Below, in pieces: positions 21,776-32,898 of a DNA stretch of 64,000 nucleotides. The stretch spans positions 58,838,001-58,902,000 of the forward strand of contig OX485804.1 of assembly GCA_950295325.1 (NCBI GenBank). Direction: 5' to 3'. The DNA is from Polytrichum commune. Its lineage: Eukaryota; Streptophyta; Polytrichopsida; Polytrichales; Polytrichaceae. Positions within the stretch are counted from its first letter, which is position 1. Each line of letters opens with the position of its first letter. Made by a program: the position numbers and the translations under genes. Below the pieces are notes generated by a model that was given only the letters and a program-made list of their open reading frames with translations, searched no databases and was not told the origin of the DNA.

Positions 21776-23734
21776 TGTGAGCCCAAAAGGGTGCCCACAT
21801 TTAGTCTTAGACCCTTGAAACGTTAGTTGATGCACTTTGAAGTAGCATGTTACTTCACAAAAATATAAAAAGAGTGAAATGTTAGTCTTAGAAGTACCAT
21901 GTTGTAAGAGGCTAGGATGTGAGTTGTTATTGTGTTTTTACCTTCGGAAGGATTTGAGTGAATGAGGATAGGTAAGGAGAACTTGGATTGAGTAGTTAGT
22001 GAGTAGGCTAGTACAAATGGATGGAGACAACCAAAGTGACTCAAGAGGTAAGTGCATTCGAATTGGGATGAATGGAGGATCACATGGAGCGCACAAGTGG
22101 ACCACCTCATCATGGCCACTTAATGGGGAAGGCCCAAGGAAGAATGCAAGGTGGAGGATAAGCAAATTCTCAAAGCACCAATCAAATCACGAGTTAAGCA
22201 TCGTGGTTTGAATTAAGTGGTGAGCGACGATTTGGGAAAGTAAGGGGAGAAAGTTATGGCGGCGGAAAGCGAAGGAGGCTAAGTTTGGGTTGAAGCATCC
22301 CAAGTTTGGTAAAGTGTGGTAGGTAGAAAGCCAAGGCTAGTTAAATGTTCGAATTAGGATCCTTGTTGATCATTTGAGGGAGGAAGGCTTAGAAGATAGG
22401 ATTGGCGCCTACTAAGTAGGAGGAAATCTCAAGGGCTTATCGTGAGTTAGAAGGAGAACTTGGATTGAGTAGTTAGTGAGTAGGCTAGTACAAATGGATG
22501 GAGACAACCAAAGTGACTCAAGAGGCAAGTGCATTCGAATTGGGATGAATGGAGGATCACATGGAGCGCACAAGTGGACCACCTCATCATGGCCACTTAA
22601 TGGGGAAGGCCCAAGGAAGAATGCAAGGTGGAGGATAAGCAAATTCTCAAAGCACCAATCAAATCACGAGTTAAGCATCGTGGTTTGAATTAAGTGGTGA
22701 GCGACGATTTGGAAAAGTAAGGGGAGAAAGTTATGGCGGCGGAAAGCGAAGGAGGCTAAGTTTGGGTTGAAGCATCCCAAGTTTGGTAAAGTGTGGTAGG
22801 TAGAAAGCCAAGGCTAGTTAAATGTTCGAATTAGGATCCTTGTTGATCATTTGAAGGAGGAAGGCTTAGAAGATAGGATTGGCGCCTACTAAGTAGGAGG
22901 AAATCTCAAGGGCTTATCGTGAGCCTTGAGGGTGCTCACCCCCTCAAGCTTACTATATAATCCCTCATTCTTCCCTCACTCATCCTCTCTTTCCTTTGTG
23001 CTCCAAGGCACCCCACGAGTTATAAGTGTGGGTGTGGGAAGCCATATTGGAGCACATGTGTGTGCTTAGTTTTTAGTTTGAGAGCCAAGGCTTGTTAGCC
23101 TTGAAGAGGGCTTGACCTCTTGGTAGAATTAGTGTTGACGTGAAGGATTTTAAAGTTAATTCATGATTCCAATTTGTGGTACTTTAAGTTCATGTTTTGA
23201 ATACACGTGGTTGCAAGTTCCATGTTTAAGAGTTGAGCACTTGATGTTGTGATGAGTGCAAAAATATACTTGTGTGGATTAGTTAGTCTTAGTGAAGTTA
23301 GGAAATTCTCTCTCCCCCTCTCCTCTCTAGGATTTTAGGATTTTAGGATTAGAGAAGAATTGTGTGATTAGAAAGGGGTTGTTAGTAGAATTAGGGAAAT
23401 TAGGTAGGAAGATTAGTTAAGGGCTTGAATAATTAGTGAGGTAGTTGGGGATTACAACTACAAAGTTGTGGGTTCATGAAGGAGCTGGGTTTATGAAGGA
23501 GCTGGGTTTGTTTAGTTAGAAAGTAAAGAGCTGGGTTTATGAAGGAGCTGGGTTTGTTTAGTTAGAAAGTAAAGAGCTGGGTTTATGAAGGAGCTAGTTA
23601 AATCCAAGACCACTTGAAGGGTGAACCTTGCACTATGGACTCATCCAAGTCCAAATCCAATACCGCGGAGGAATGTGAGCCCAAACCCACTACTCGGACT
23701 ACGGACGCTTAAGGGTGGGGGGTTTGGCCTCACA
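21776..23734 (+). repeat. 5' LTR of the gypsy element
   Basis: 1959 bp. Contains a 477-bp tandem duplication (21969-22445 and 22446-22922), a TATA box CTATATAA at 22953-22960, and a 49-bp tandem repeat around 23478-23590 (GAAGGAGCTGGGTTTAT...). The small open frames in it, such as those on the minus strand, occur twice per LTR because of the duplication and are not genes. Confidence 0.92.
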
Positions 23735-23760
23735 TAATTGGTGCGTCCGCCGGGAGCGAA
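23735..23760 (+). promoter_or_regulatory. Primer binding site region of the gypsy element
   Basis: Four bases after the 5' LTR comes TGGTGCGTCCGCCGGGA (23739-23755). It begins with the TGG expected opposite a tRNA 3' CCA. It resembles, with about five mismatches, the tRNA-Asp-type site common in plant Ty3/gypsy elements, so the tRNA assignment is uncertain. Confidence 0.55.
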
Positions 23761-24643
23761 GCGGAAGGTAGTTACAAGACTTGGAGGCGACTAGGAGACT
23801 TGGAGGCAACTAGGAAAAATTGGAGACACAAACTTGAGAGAAGGGAAGGAGCACCCGAAACTCGGTAAGTATTCTCTCTTTGGGTTACATTTGAATTCAT
23901 TGTATTTCAACTATTCCTTGGAATGAATTGCATTGTCAATTACGCAAATTCATTTTTGAGGAAGGAGCGCGGCGAAGGTACGTCCTCAACCTTTTTGGGG
24001 ATTTGCTAAGAACTTAAAAGGAACCTATAACCGAGTAGCTCATTAAAATATTAGAGGGTAAATTCACCTTAGGACATTGAACTTTGACACTCACCTCGGG
24101 GTGAGTCTCAAAGTTTTGGGAGTTGTCATTTCATGCTCTAGATTAAATTAATATTTCACAAAGTTTATGGTGTTGTTACATTGAGTCACGATTGAGGGGA
24201 GTGCTAACTCACAGGGGGATGCGATTGCTCAAGGTATGTTTATTTCTTCAAAGTGAACTCATTAACTAATTAAGGAATGCCTTTTGTACTCGTGATTGTT
24301 GTTATCCGTTGTAGAGGGTAATTCCCGAATTGTGGATGGTGTGAGAAGTTGAAGGGTGAAGCCTCGACTTTTAACATAATCTACTCGGAAGGTCACCCCC
24401 TCACAATCGGTATTGTGGTGAGTGTTAATTTGCGGGAAGGTGCGGAGGTGATGCTCCGACTTAACCAAAAAATTAACATGAACATGCCTATCCCCTATTG
24501 GGATTCTTTCACCTAAGTGGGCTTGCAGGTTCTTTTCCTCACCTCCTAAAAAAATTATAACCACACCAAGACAAGTGAAAATATTAAGAGGGGAATTGCT
24601 AGGATTATGTGTGGTCAAGTGAGGGTCGATCGATTCTTATGGA

Positions 24644-27600
24644 ATGCAAGGTAGGACTCGCTCACAAAAACCAAGTTTGATAGTAGGACTAGAGAAATCT
24701 ACTCGAAAGAGGCGGTCCTCTAAAATCAGTGATAGATTAGAACAAGATAATGTTAGAATAGAGAGTTGTTTGAACGTCGAACCTAGGACTAGGTCAATTC
24801 TAGACACCTTAGAACTTGGAGCTCAACTTGAAGAGGAGATCACTCCCTCCAAATTGAGTGGTGAAACTTCTTCGGAAAATTACACACTTAGAGAAGAATT
24901 CCCGGTAGAAGTTGATAGGGAATTGTTGAATAGTTCACCGGTCACCATGGCCGAGGAACGGGGGATGGATCCACCACCCATACCCCCAATTCCGCCCATA
25001 CCTCCTATACCTCCAATAGACCCATTGGTTAGGCCAAGAGGCCTACCAATTGTGGTTCCACAAAATTTAGCGGCGATGGATATGCCATCTCATCTCCCTA
25101 AATTTTATGGGACCAAGGATGAGGACCCCTCTCGGCACATGGAACGGTATATCGAACGGTTGGCTAGCTTCCTCATAACCGACCCGGGTTATTGGTTAGT
25201 GTGGTTTCCTACCACTCTAGAGGGGGAAGCCTATGAATGGTATCGGGATCATGCCGAGGGACATTTTAGGGGATGGGAACAATTACAAAGGGAGTTTCTT
25301 AACGAATTTAGGCCGGAAGTGGGTCAAAGTACCGCATTAAGGGCATTGTCGTCATTGAAGCAAGGAAGGGAGGAAGAAATTTCGGCTTACATTAGGAGGT
25401 TTGATTTAGTGTGCACTAGATTTGTGGGTACCATGCTCAACGACGACACGCTAAAGCAATTTTTCATTCAAGGGTTTTTTAAGTCCGGAACTATTAGGGG
25501 TGTTCTAGAAAGGAATCCCTTGACCTTGGCGGATGCCAAGCGTGCGGCTAGAGATATTGAAAACTTGGATAAAGATCACGAAAGGCTATGGAGAAGGGAG
25601 GATGAATTGATTCCACAATTCATCCCCATACGCCCTAGGGTGGTAGCGGTAGAACCCGCTAAGTATGAGAACCAAATTCCATATGCCATTGTGGACACCG
25701 GTCCCCGACCTTTAGCGGTTAGGGAACCGGCACCTCTTTTGGCACTACCGGCCCCTAGAACGGATCCACACTTGGAGGAGGTTGAGAGAAGACTAGGTGC
25801 TAGCCAACTAGGATTCCAAGAGGCTATGATAAAACAAATGCAAAGCCTCACGGATCAAATGTCATTAATGATCCGGAGTCAACAACCGGGGCCTCCACCC
25901 CCGGTTGAGTCGGGTAGGCATTCTTCCGGATTATGGTGTGTCCAATGTGGCCAACCGGGCCACACGCGTCAATTTTGTAGAAGTGGACAAAACCGTGACC
26001 AAAGAGGAAACGGTAACCCACCTCAACAAAATCAACGAGGTCAAGCGCCACCTCACTATGGAAATGGAAGCAATAGAGGACCACAACCTAGAGGGCAAGG
26101 TGGCCAAAATTTAGAGAAGAAGGAATTTCATCCCTTTTGTGGAAGGTGGCACGCTCAAGGACAATGTTGGTCCGAAGGTCAAGAGTTTAATTGTAGCAAT
26201 TGTGGAGGAAGTCATCCCTCGGATACGTGTCGACAACCGGACAAAATAATTAATGTCCCTTACCCGGTGGCTAATCCACAACAACAAGCAAGGGATAATA
26301 TGCGAGGTGCTAGGCCACAAGGAGTACCGGCCAATGAACTTAGGCCACCTAACTTATACTATGACCATAGTAATGCTAGGCAAACTTTTCATCCACCGGC
26401 GGGCTTGCAAACTACAACCGGTTACATTCCAATACAAAATAGACAAGGAGTTCCACCTAATGGTAGTAACGGGAGACAAGCGCCTCCAACGGATCCGGGA
26501 CCATCTAACTCCCAAGATATTAGGTTCATGGATGGAGTGTTGGAGGCCACATGTGATGACATGCTTCCTCTCCCAACGAGAATTGGAGAGGAGCAAAGTC
26601 AATGGCCTCCTCACACCAATGCTATTACATATGAGTTAGTGAAGGGTAAGGGTGTGGTTGAAGAAGCACCTGCACTAGCGGTAACTACTAGGGCTAGGAG
26701 AGGGGATGCCTCGTTGGAGGTAGGAATAGGAGAGCAAGGAAATTACTCTTCGGATGAAGAGATTAATCTCTCCGAGTTGGATAGGGTAGCTAGAAGAGCT
26801 ACTAAGGATGTGGAGAGGGAAAATATAATTTTACAAGATAGGGAGAGGACTAATGCGGTACATGACTTGGATAATAGCGATGTGGGTGAATGGGAAGGAC
26901 CGGGGGTTCCCGTAGACGAATTCGACGTAGTGGGTAATTCTAAGGTGGAAAGATCTACCGGGTACGACTTGTGGGCGGACCTTAGTACACTCAAGGCGGA
27001 TATTACTTTCGGCCAACTATTGGAAATTTCACCCACGGCAAGGAAAACATTAAAGGAGGGAATGCCGGTACACAAGAGGATGAGGAAGGTGAAAGCTAAA
27101 ATAGCCGCTAGGATCCAATCACAAGGTGGAAGAGACGTGAAAGCTATAGAAATAGAAGTTGTTATAGTAGATAAGGTGGTTCCTAATGTGCTAGTCGACG
27201 GAGGGAGTAGTCTAAATATACTACCGGAGGATACTATGAAAAAATTGGGACTTGGACTCACGGGGCCTTCACCTTTGGTCATAAATATGGCAAATCAAAG
27301 TTCGACTACGCCTTTGGGGATGATCAAGGATTGTAGAATGACTACGGGAGGTGAGGAGTACTTGGTCACCTTCCATGTCATTAAAATGCACTCCAACAAG
27401 GACACCTTCCCCATTTTGCTAGGTAGGCCTTGGTTGCGGATGGCGAATGCTATGGTCAATTGGGGTGGACCTAAACCATCCATCACTTATGGTCCGGAGG
27501 GTAATAGGGTCATAGTGTCCATTGGTTCATTAGAAGGATGGATGAAGAAGGAGATGTATTTGCCATTGGAGAAGGAAATTGATGACTTAAACGAGAATGA

Positions 27601-29686
27601 GATTGGCAAGGCATTGGTGGGAGTCGTCCATCCCGAAGGTCAAAGGGTTGTTATAGATTCGGGCTCAGGAAGTCTAGGTCCTAATTTTTACAATTATGGG
27701 GATAATGGGGATTATGCCCAATGGCTAAGGGAGTACCCCGAGTCCGAGGTTGATGTAATGGTTACATTTCACCAAGTAGGCTTAGGGAGTGAATTTCCTA
27801 GTGTTAGTTTAGGAGAGGGCTCATTGTTGGAGCCATGTGAGGTGCTCACCGAGGAAGAGTGGGTTAGCGGTGGGTTAACACCTTGGGTAGATGACGTGGA
27901 AGAGGGTGAGGTTAGTTTAATTCATGTAGATGGGACTCAAGAGGAGGATGTGATTATTGAGTCATCGAAATTGGAGGAGCCTTTACATTTCAAGACCACG
28001 TCTACGGGGATAGTTGTAGGTCAAGATGTGAAAGATTACCCCAATGTGCCTTCCGATTGGTATCGGAACAAAGAGGAACAAGCACATGTGTCGGAAGCGG
28101 ATTGGCGGTACGTGGATGTGAAATTAAAGAATGGAAAAACCCGACAAATGAAGATGGACTCCAAATTGGGGGAGAAAGAGGTTAGGGAGTATAGCAATTT
28201 GGTGGATGAGTTTAGTGATACTTTTGCATGGTCCTACGATGAGCTTAAGGGAATTCCTAGGGAAATGGTAGAGCACCGGATTCCTTTAATTCCGGGGGCG
28301 AGGCCAATTAGACAAAAGGAGAGGAGGATGCATTTACAAGCGGACCACTTGTCTAGGTTGTCGGAGGAGATAGGAAAAAATCCGGTAAATGATATGTTAG
28401 TAGATGATAGCCTCTTTGTGGTCACTTCTACACCGGAGTGGTATGCGGGCATAGTGGAATTTCTAACAACCCACAAGTTGCCCAAAGAGTGGACAAAAGA
28501 AGAGAGAAGGAAGGTGAGGGTAAATAGTAGGCAATTTGTTGTAGTGGGCCATAGGTTGTTTAGAAGGGGGTCCGATGGTATTTTACGACGATGCGTGTCA
28601 AAAACGGAGGTTGAAGCGATTTTAATCGCTTGCCACGATAGCGCTTGCGGCGGTCACTTCTCGGGTCAACTCACCGGGCAAAAAATACTTAGAGCGGGCT
28701 ACTTTTGGCCTACACTATTTAAGGACGCCCATGACTATGTAAGAAATTGCGACGCTTGCCAACGGTATGCCCGAAACGACCTTAGAATGGAGATGCCTTT
28801 ACATGTATCATTACCCTTAATTCCTTTCGAAAAATGGGGCATCGACTATGTGGGTGAGGTCCATCCCCAATCTTCAAAAGGAATGAAATATATTGTGGTG
28901 GCAACCGAGTACCTCACCAAGTGGGCGGAAGCCAAAGCGGTGAAGACCGACACGGCGGAACACGCGGCAACATTTATGTACGAAAACATAATTTCGCGGT
29001 TCGGGGTGCCGAAGATCCTAGTAAGCGATAGGGGTACTCACTTTTTGAATGACTTGATTCGAGAGATGACAGAGAAATTTAAAATTGATCACCGGAAGAC
29101 TACTCCCTACCACCCACAAACCAATGGACAAACGGAAAGGGTTAACGGAATTTTGGTGAGTATACTACGCAAGACGGTTATAGACTCGAAGCGGGATTGG
29201 GATACGAAACTAACGGCGGCACTTTGGGCATACCGTACAACCTATAAGGTAACTACGCGTGCTACACCATTTTCCTTAGTCTATGGTCTTGAAGCGACAC
29301 TACCAATCGAATATGAAGTCGAGTCACTTAGGGTGGCCGTGAGTACGAGACTTACCGAAAGTCAATCCTTACGAAATCGACTAACCGATTTGGAAGCACT
29401 TGACGAAGGGAGGAGCATGGCGGCTCAACATATTGAGGCAATCCAAAGAAGGAGAAAAATTACTTTCGACAAACGACATAAGAGAAGGGCCCTAACACCG
29501 GGAATGATGGTCATGATTCAAGACGCACGAAAGCTTGAATTTCCGGCGAAATTCAATGCGGTATGGTTAGGACCTTACCTTGTCTATGAGGTCTTTCCTA
29601 ATAATTCAATTCAATTGGAAACGTTGAATGGTGAGCTCTTTCCTACCCGTACATCGGGAAGTAGATGTAAGGAGTACCGAGCTTGA
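24644..29686 (+). CDS. Gag-protease-integrase polyprotein with RT/RNase H deleted in frame
   Basis: 1680 codons, uninterrupted. Residues about 100-125 are an IPPIPP proline repeat. The gag domain lies near 150-260 (KFYGTKDEDPSRHMERYIE, FRPEVGQSTALRALSSLKQG). A CCHC knuckle is at about 431-445 (CVQCGQPGHTRQFC), with a second Cys/His-rich segment near 495-530. The protease motif VLVDGGSSLNILP is near 848. The frame then reaches the segment that normally starts reverse transcriptase (PLIPGARPIRQKERRM, about 1215-1230) and jumps at about 28335 to ADHLSRL, the segment that normally follows RNase H. Both enzymes are therefore absent, without a frameshift. Integrase follows: HX4H/CX2C zinc finger (about 1329-1375); Asp in IDYVG, Asp in VSDRGTHF and Glu in TNGQTERVN; and GPY near 1640. 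No chromodomain is seen. The protein would process itself and integrate DNA but not copy it. Confidence 0.93.
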   Translation: MQGRTRSQKPSLIVGLEKSTRKRRSSKISDRLEQDNVRIESCLNVEPRTRSILDTLELGAQLEEEITPSKLSGETSSENYTLREEFPVEVDRELLNSSPVTMAEERGMDPPPIPPIPPIPPIPPIDPLVRPRGLPIVVPQNLAAMDMPSHLPKFYGTKDEDPSRHMERYIERLASFLITDPGYWLVWFPTTLEGEAYEWYRDHAEGHFRGWEQLQREFLNEFRPEVGQSTALRALSSLKQGREEEISAYIRRFDLVCTRFVGTMLNDDTLKQFFIQGFFKSGTIRGVLERNPLTLADAKRAARDIENLDKDHERLWRREDELIPQFIPIRPRVVAVEPAKYENQIPYAIVDTGPRPLAVREPAPLLALPAPRTDPHLEEVERRLGASQLGFQEAMIKQMQSLTDQMSLMIRSQQPGPPPPVESGRHSSGLWCVQCGQPGHTRQFCRSGQNRDQRGNGNPPQQNQRGQAPPHYGNGSNRGPQPRGQGGQNLEKKEFHPFCGRWHAQGQCWSEGQEFNCSNCGGSHPSDTCRQPDKIINVPYPVANPQQQARDNMRGARPQGVPANELRPPNLYYDHSNARQTFHPPAGLQTTTGYIPIQNRQGVPPNGSNGRQAPPTDPGPSNSQDIRFMDGVLEATCDDMLPLPTRIGEEQSQWPPHTNAITYELVKGKGVVEEAPALAVTTRARRGDASLEVGIGEQGNYSSDEEINLSELDRVARRATKDVERENIILQDRERTNAVHDLDNSDVGEWEGPGVPVDEFDVVGNSKVERSTGYDLWADLSTLKADITFGQLLEISPTARKTLKEGMPVHKRMRKVKAKIAARIQSQGGRDVKAIEIEVVIVDKVVPNVLVDGGSSLNILPEDTMKKLGLGLTGPSPLVINMANQSSTTPLGMIKDCRMTTGGEEYLVTFHVIKMHSNKDTFPILLGRPWLRMANAMVNWGGPKPSITYGPEGNRVIVSIGSLEGWMKKEMYLPLEKEIDDLNENEIGKALVGVVHPEGQRVVIDSGSGSLGPNFYNYGDNGDYAQWLREYPESEVDVMVTFHQVGLGSEFPSVSLGEGSLLEPCEVLTEEEWVSGGLTPWVDDVEEGEVSLIHVDGTQEEDVIIESSKLEEPLHFKTTSTGIVVGQDVKDYPNVPSDWYRNKEEQAHVSEADWRYVDVKLKNGKTRQMKMDSKLGEKEVREYSNLVDEFSDTFAWSYDELKGIPREMVEHRIPLIPGARPIRQKERRMHLQADHLSRLSEEIGKNPVNDMLVDDSLFVVTSTPEWYAGIVEFLTTHKLPKEWTKEERRKVRVNSRQFVVVGHRLFRRGSDGILRRCVSKTEVEAILIACHDSACGGHFSGQLTGQKILRAGYFWPTLFKDAHDYVRNCDACQRYARNDLRMEMPLHVSLPLIPFEKWGIDYVGEVHPQSSKGMKYIVVATEYLTKWAEAKAVKTDTAEHAATFMYENIISRFGVPKILVSDRGTHFLNDLIREMTEKFKIDHRKTTPYHPQTNGQTERVNGILVSILRKTVIDSKRDWDTKLTAALWAYRTTYKVTTRATPFSLVYGLEATLPIEYEVESLRVAVSTRLTESQSLRNRLTDLEALDEGRSMAAQHIEAIQRRRKITFDKRHKRRALTPGMMVMIQDARKLEFPAKFNAVWLGPYLVYEVFPNNSIQLETLNGELFPTRTSGSRCKEYRA

Positions 29687-29747
29687 CTAGGCAACTTACC
29701 CTTGGAGCAAGAGATGTTTGGATTCATCCCCCGATGGTCGCCAATTA

Positions 29748-31706
29748 TGTGAGCCCAAAAGGGTGCCCACATTTAGTCTTAGACCCTTGAAACGTTAGTT
29801 GATGCACTTTGAAGTAGCATGTTACTTCACAAAAATATAAAAAGAGTGAAATGTTAGTCTTAGAAGTACCATGTTGTAAGAGGCTAGGATGTGAGTTGTT
29901 ATTGTGTTTTTACCTTCGGAAGGATTTGAGTGAATGAGGATAGGTAAGGAGAACTTGGATTGAGTAGTTAGTGAGTAGGCTAGTACAAATGGATGGAGAC
30001 AACCAAAGTGACTCAAGAGGTAAGTGCATTCGAATTGGGATGAATGGAGGATCACATGGAGCGCACAAGTGGACCACCTCATCATGGCCACTTAATGGGG
30101 AAGGCCCAAGGAAGAATGCAAGGTGGAGGATAAGCAAATTCTCAAAGCACCAATCAAATCACGAGTTAAGCATCGTGGTTTGAATTAAGTGGTGAGCGAC
30201 GATTTGGGAAAGTAAGGGGAGAAAGTTATGGCGGCGGAAAGCGAAGGAGGCTAAGTTTGGGTTGAAGCATCCCAAGTTTGGTAAAGTGTGGTAGGTAGAA
30301 AGCCAAGGCTAGTTAAATGTTCGAATTAGGATCCTTGTTGATCATTTGAGGGAGGAAGGCTTAGAAGATAGGATTGGCGCCTACTAAGTAGGAGGAAATC
30401 TCAAGGGCTTATCGTGAGTTAGAAGGAGAACTTGGATTGAGTAGTTAGTGAGTAGGCTAGTACAAATGGATGGAGACAACCAAAGTGACTCAAGAGGCAA
30501 GTGCATTCGAATTGGGATGAATGGAGGATCACATGGAGCGCACAAGTGGACCACCTCATCATGGCCACTTAATGGGGAAGGCCCAAGGAAGAATGCAAGG
30601 TGGAGGATAAGCAAATTCTCAAAGCACCAATCAAATCACGAGTTAAGCATCGTGGTTTGAATTAAGTGGTGAGCGACGATTTGGAAAAGTAAGGGGAGAA
30701 AGTTATGGCGGCGGAAAGCGAAGGAGGCTAAGTTTGGGTTGAAGCATCCCAAGTTTGGTAAAGTGTGGTAGGTAGAAAGCCAAGGCTAGTTAAATGTTCG
30801 AATTAGGATCCTTGTTGATCATTTGAAGGAGGAAGGCTTAGAAGATAGGATTGGCGCCTACTAAGTAGGAGGAAATCTCAAGGGCTTATCGTGAGCCTTG
30901 AGGGTGCTCACCCCCTCAAGCTTACTATATAATCCCTCATTCTTCCCTCACTCATCCTCTCTTTCCTTTGTGCTCCAAGGCACCCCACGAGTTATAAGTG
31001 TGGGTGTGGGAAGCCATATTGGAGCACATGTGTGTGCTTAGTTTTTAGTTTGAGAGCCAAGGCTTGTTAGCCTTGAAGAGGGCTTGACCTCTTGGTAGAA
31101 TTAGTGTTGACGTGAAGGATTTTAAAGTTAATTCATGATTCCAATTTGTGGTACTTTAAGTTCATGTTTTGAATACACGTGGTTGCAAGTTCCATGTTTA
31201 AGAGTTGAGCACTTGATGTTGTGATGAGTGCAAAAATATACTTGTGTGGATTAGTTAGTCTTAGTGAAGTTAGGAAATTCTCTCTCCCCCTCTCCTCTCT
31301 AGGATTTTAGGATTTTAGGATTAGAGAAGAATTGTGTGATTAGAAAGGGGTTGTTAGTAGAATTAGGGAAATTAGGTAGGAAGATTAGTTAAGGGCTTGA
31401 ATAATTAGTGAGGTAGTTGGGGATTACAACTACAAAGTTGTGGGTTCATGAAGGAGCTGGGTTTATGAAGGAGCTGGGTTTGTTTAGTTAGAAAGTAAAG
31501 AGCTGGGTTTATGAAGGAGCTGGGTTTGTTTAGTTAGAAAGTAAAGAGCTGGGTTTATGAAGGAGCTAGTTAAATCCAAGACCACTTGAAGGGTGAACCT
31601 TGCACTATGGACTCATCCAAGTCCAAATCCAATACCGCGGAGGAATGTGAGCCCAAACCCACTACTCGGACTACGGACGCTTAAGGGTGGGGGGTTTGGC
31701 CTCACA
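29748..31706 (+). repeat. 3' LTR of the gypsy element
   Basis: Same length and internal structure as the 5' LTR: 477-bp duplication at about 29941-30417 and 30418-30894, and CTATATAA at 30925-30932, at a constant offset of 7972. The lack of visible differences implies a recent insertion. Confidence 0.92.
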
Positions 31707-32664
31707 AGCCGCCAGGCTTGGTTGTGCCCAAATTGCTTGGGATGCTTGAACCTGCACTGCTTTCTAAGGGGGAGTGGATGTGAGTCGGAATGTGGGTGGT
31801 CAGCACAGTGTTTTTGAGGAATGAGTATGCAGGGTGGGGCACCGACAGGAAAGTGAATATGATCGAGAGCAATCAAGGGCAAACATGAGGAATTTGACTA
31901 CCAGGAGGGTGATGCTGCCAGGAAGCTTGCTGGAATGGATTGAACCATGCGACTCGGATTGGCAGCTGCTGCGGCAATACTACAGATCCTCCATTGGCAG
32001 CAGCGGAGCCTCAGGCTTCCTGTCGTAACTCCTTGTGGTTGCTAAAGGTTCGCCTGGCAGCCACCATCCTCATTTTCACCCTCACGGCACCAACATGCAC
32101 TGCTGGAAGTGGGAGGTGGAGGTTGTGACTGAGTAAGGCCGGAGATTCCTTTCATCTTGGGAATTTAAGGGCCTGAGGGTCGCATTCTCACACTTGGAGC
32201 TCAAGACTAGGCAATATGTGATGAGAGTCAATCTTGTATTCGGATATCTGGAAGTTAGGTCCAGCATTGTAGTGCTAGAGGCAGATTCGTGGATGTGGAG
32301 GAGTGAGTGTTTGATTGAAAGGTGAGCATAGACACACCAACTGTGCAATGTGGTGTCGATCAATGTCATTAGGAAATAGCTTAGGGTAGTTGATTAGAGC
32401 ATTGTTGTAGGATTGGAGGCTTGAGAATGAAAATGGATGTGTAATGGGTGATGGTGTGTGGTGACAATTACAAGGAGGTAGAGTATTCCTCAATACTTGT
32501 CACCTTGTGTATTGCAATAAAAGTTGTGTGTTGAGATTTATATTGTTGGATTATTGGGTGCTACATGCAAATAGTAAAGCGAAGTGACTTGAGCCTTGAG
32601 CATATGTAAGCCATAGGCTTTCACCCGGACTACGACGCATAAGGGTGGGGGTTTGTGGCTGACA

Positions 32665-32895
32665 AGTTGTGGCTCCATGGTGGTCACCTTTTCAAACTCA
32701 TACCAATTTGGATTGGGCTCCACATCATTCTGCAATCGAACTTGGCTCCTCCACCCACAAATCCGTGGATCAACCAAGATTTAGAACTTGCAAATTCGGG
32801 AGTTGTGTTTCATAGTGAACATGGAAAGTAACCATTCCATACCCGTCTACCTTACATGTTTGTGGCCGATTCGTATCAAATACATGATAGTAGAC
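32665..32895. other. Intergenic sequence, nothing recognised
   Basis: About 230 bp between the old LTR and the first Tourist-like element, with no feature seen. Confidence 0.4.
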
Positions 32896-32898
32896 TAA

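Larger units (their letters stand above)
21776..31706 (+). mobile_element. Complete Ty3/gypsy LTR retrotransposon lacking RT and RNase H
   Basis: 9931 bp with a perfect AGCCG target duplication (21771-21775 and 31707-31711). The two LTRs are both 1959 bp (21776-23734 and 29748-31706), begin TGTGAG, end CTCACA, and show no difference I could find by eye. The internal region holds a single long frame (24644-29686) for gag, protease and integrase. Without RT it cannot copy itself, so it is non-autonomous and would need these activities in trans. The protease motif DGGSS and the integrase end GPY without a chromodomain suggest the Tat/Athila side of Ty3/gypsy; this lineage call is tentative. Confidence 0.92.
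20965..32664 (+). mobile_element. Solo LTR 4, split by a younger gypsy element
   Basis: Starts TGTGAGCCCAATATCG at 20965 and ends GTTTGTGGCTGACA at 32664. Its halves (20965-21775 and 31712-32664) are separated by the complete gypsy element and its AGCCG duplication, leaving about 1.76 kb. The ends match LTR 3 (16338-17939) in reverse complement. The flanks CGTTG (20960-20964) and AGTTG (32665-32669) agree in four of five bases, consistent with an aged target duplication. No internal domain of its own is seen. Confidence 0.75.

Noticed and set aside
24262-24618. 118-codon minus-strand frame
   Set aside because: Lies in the untranslated leader of the gypsy element; no homology recognised.
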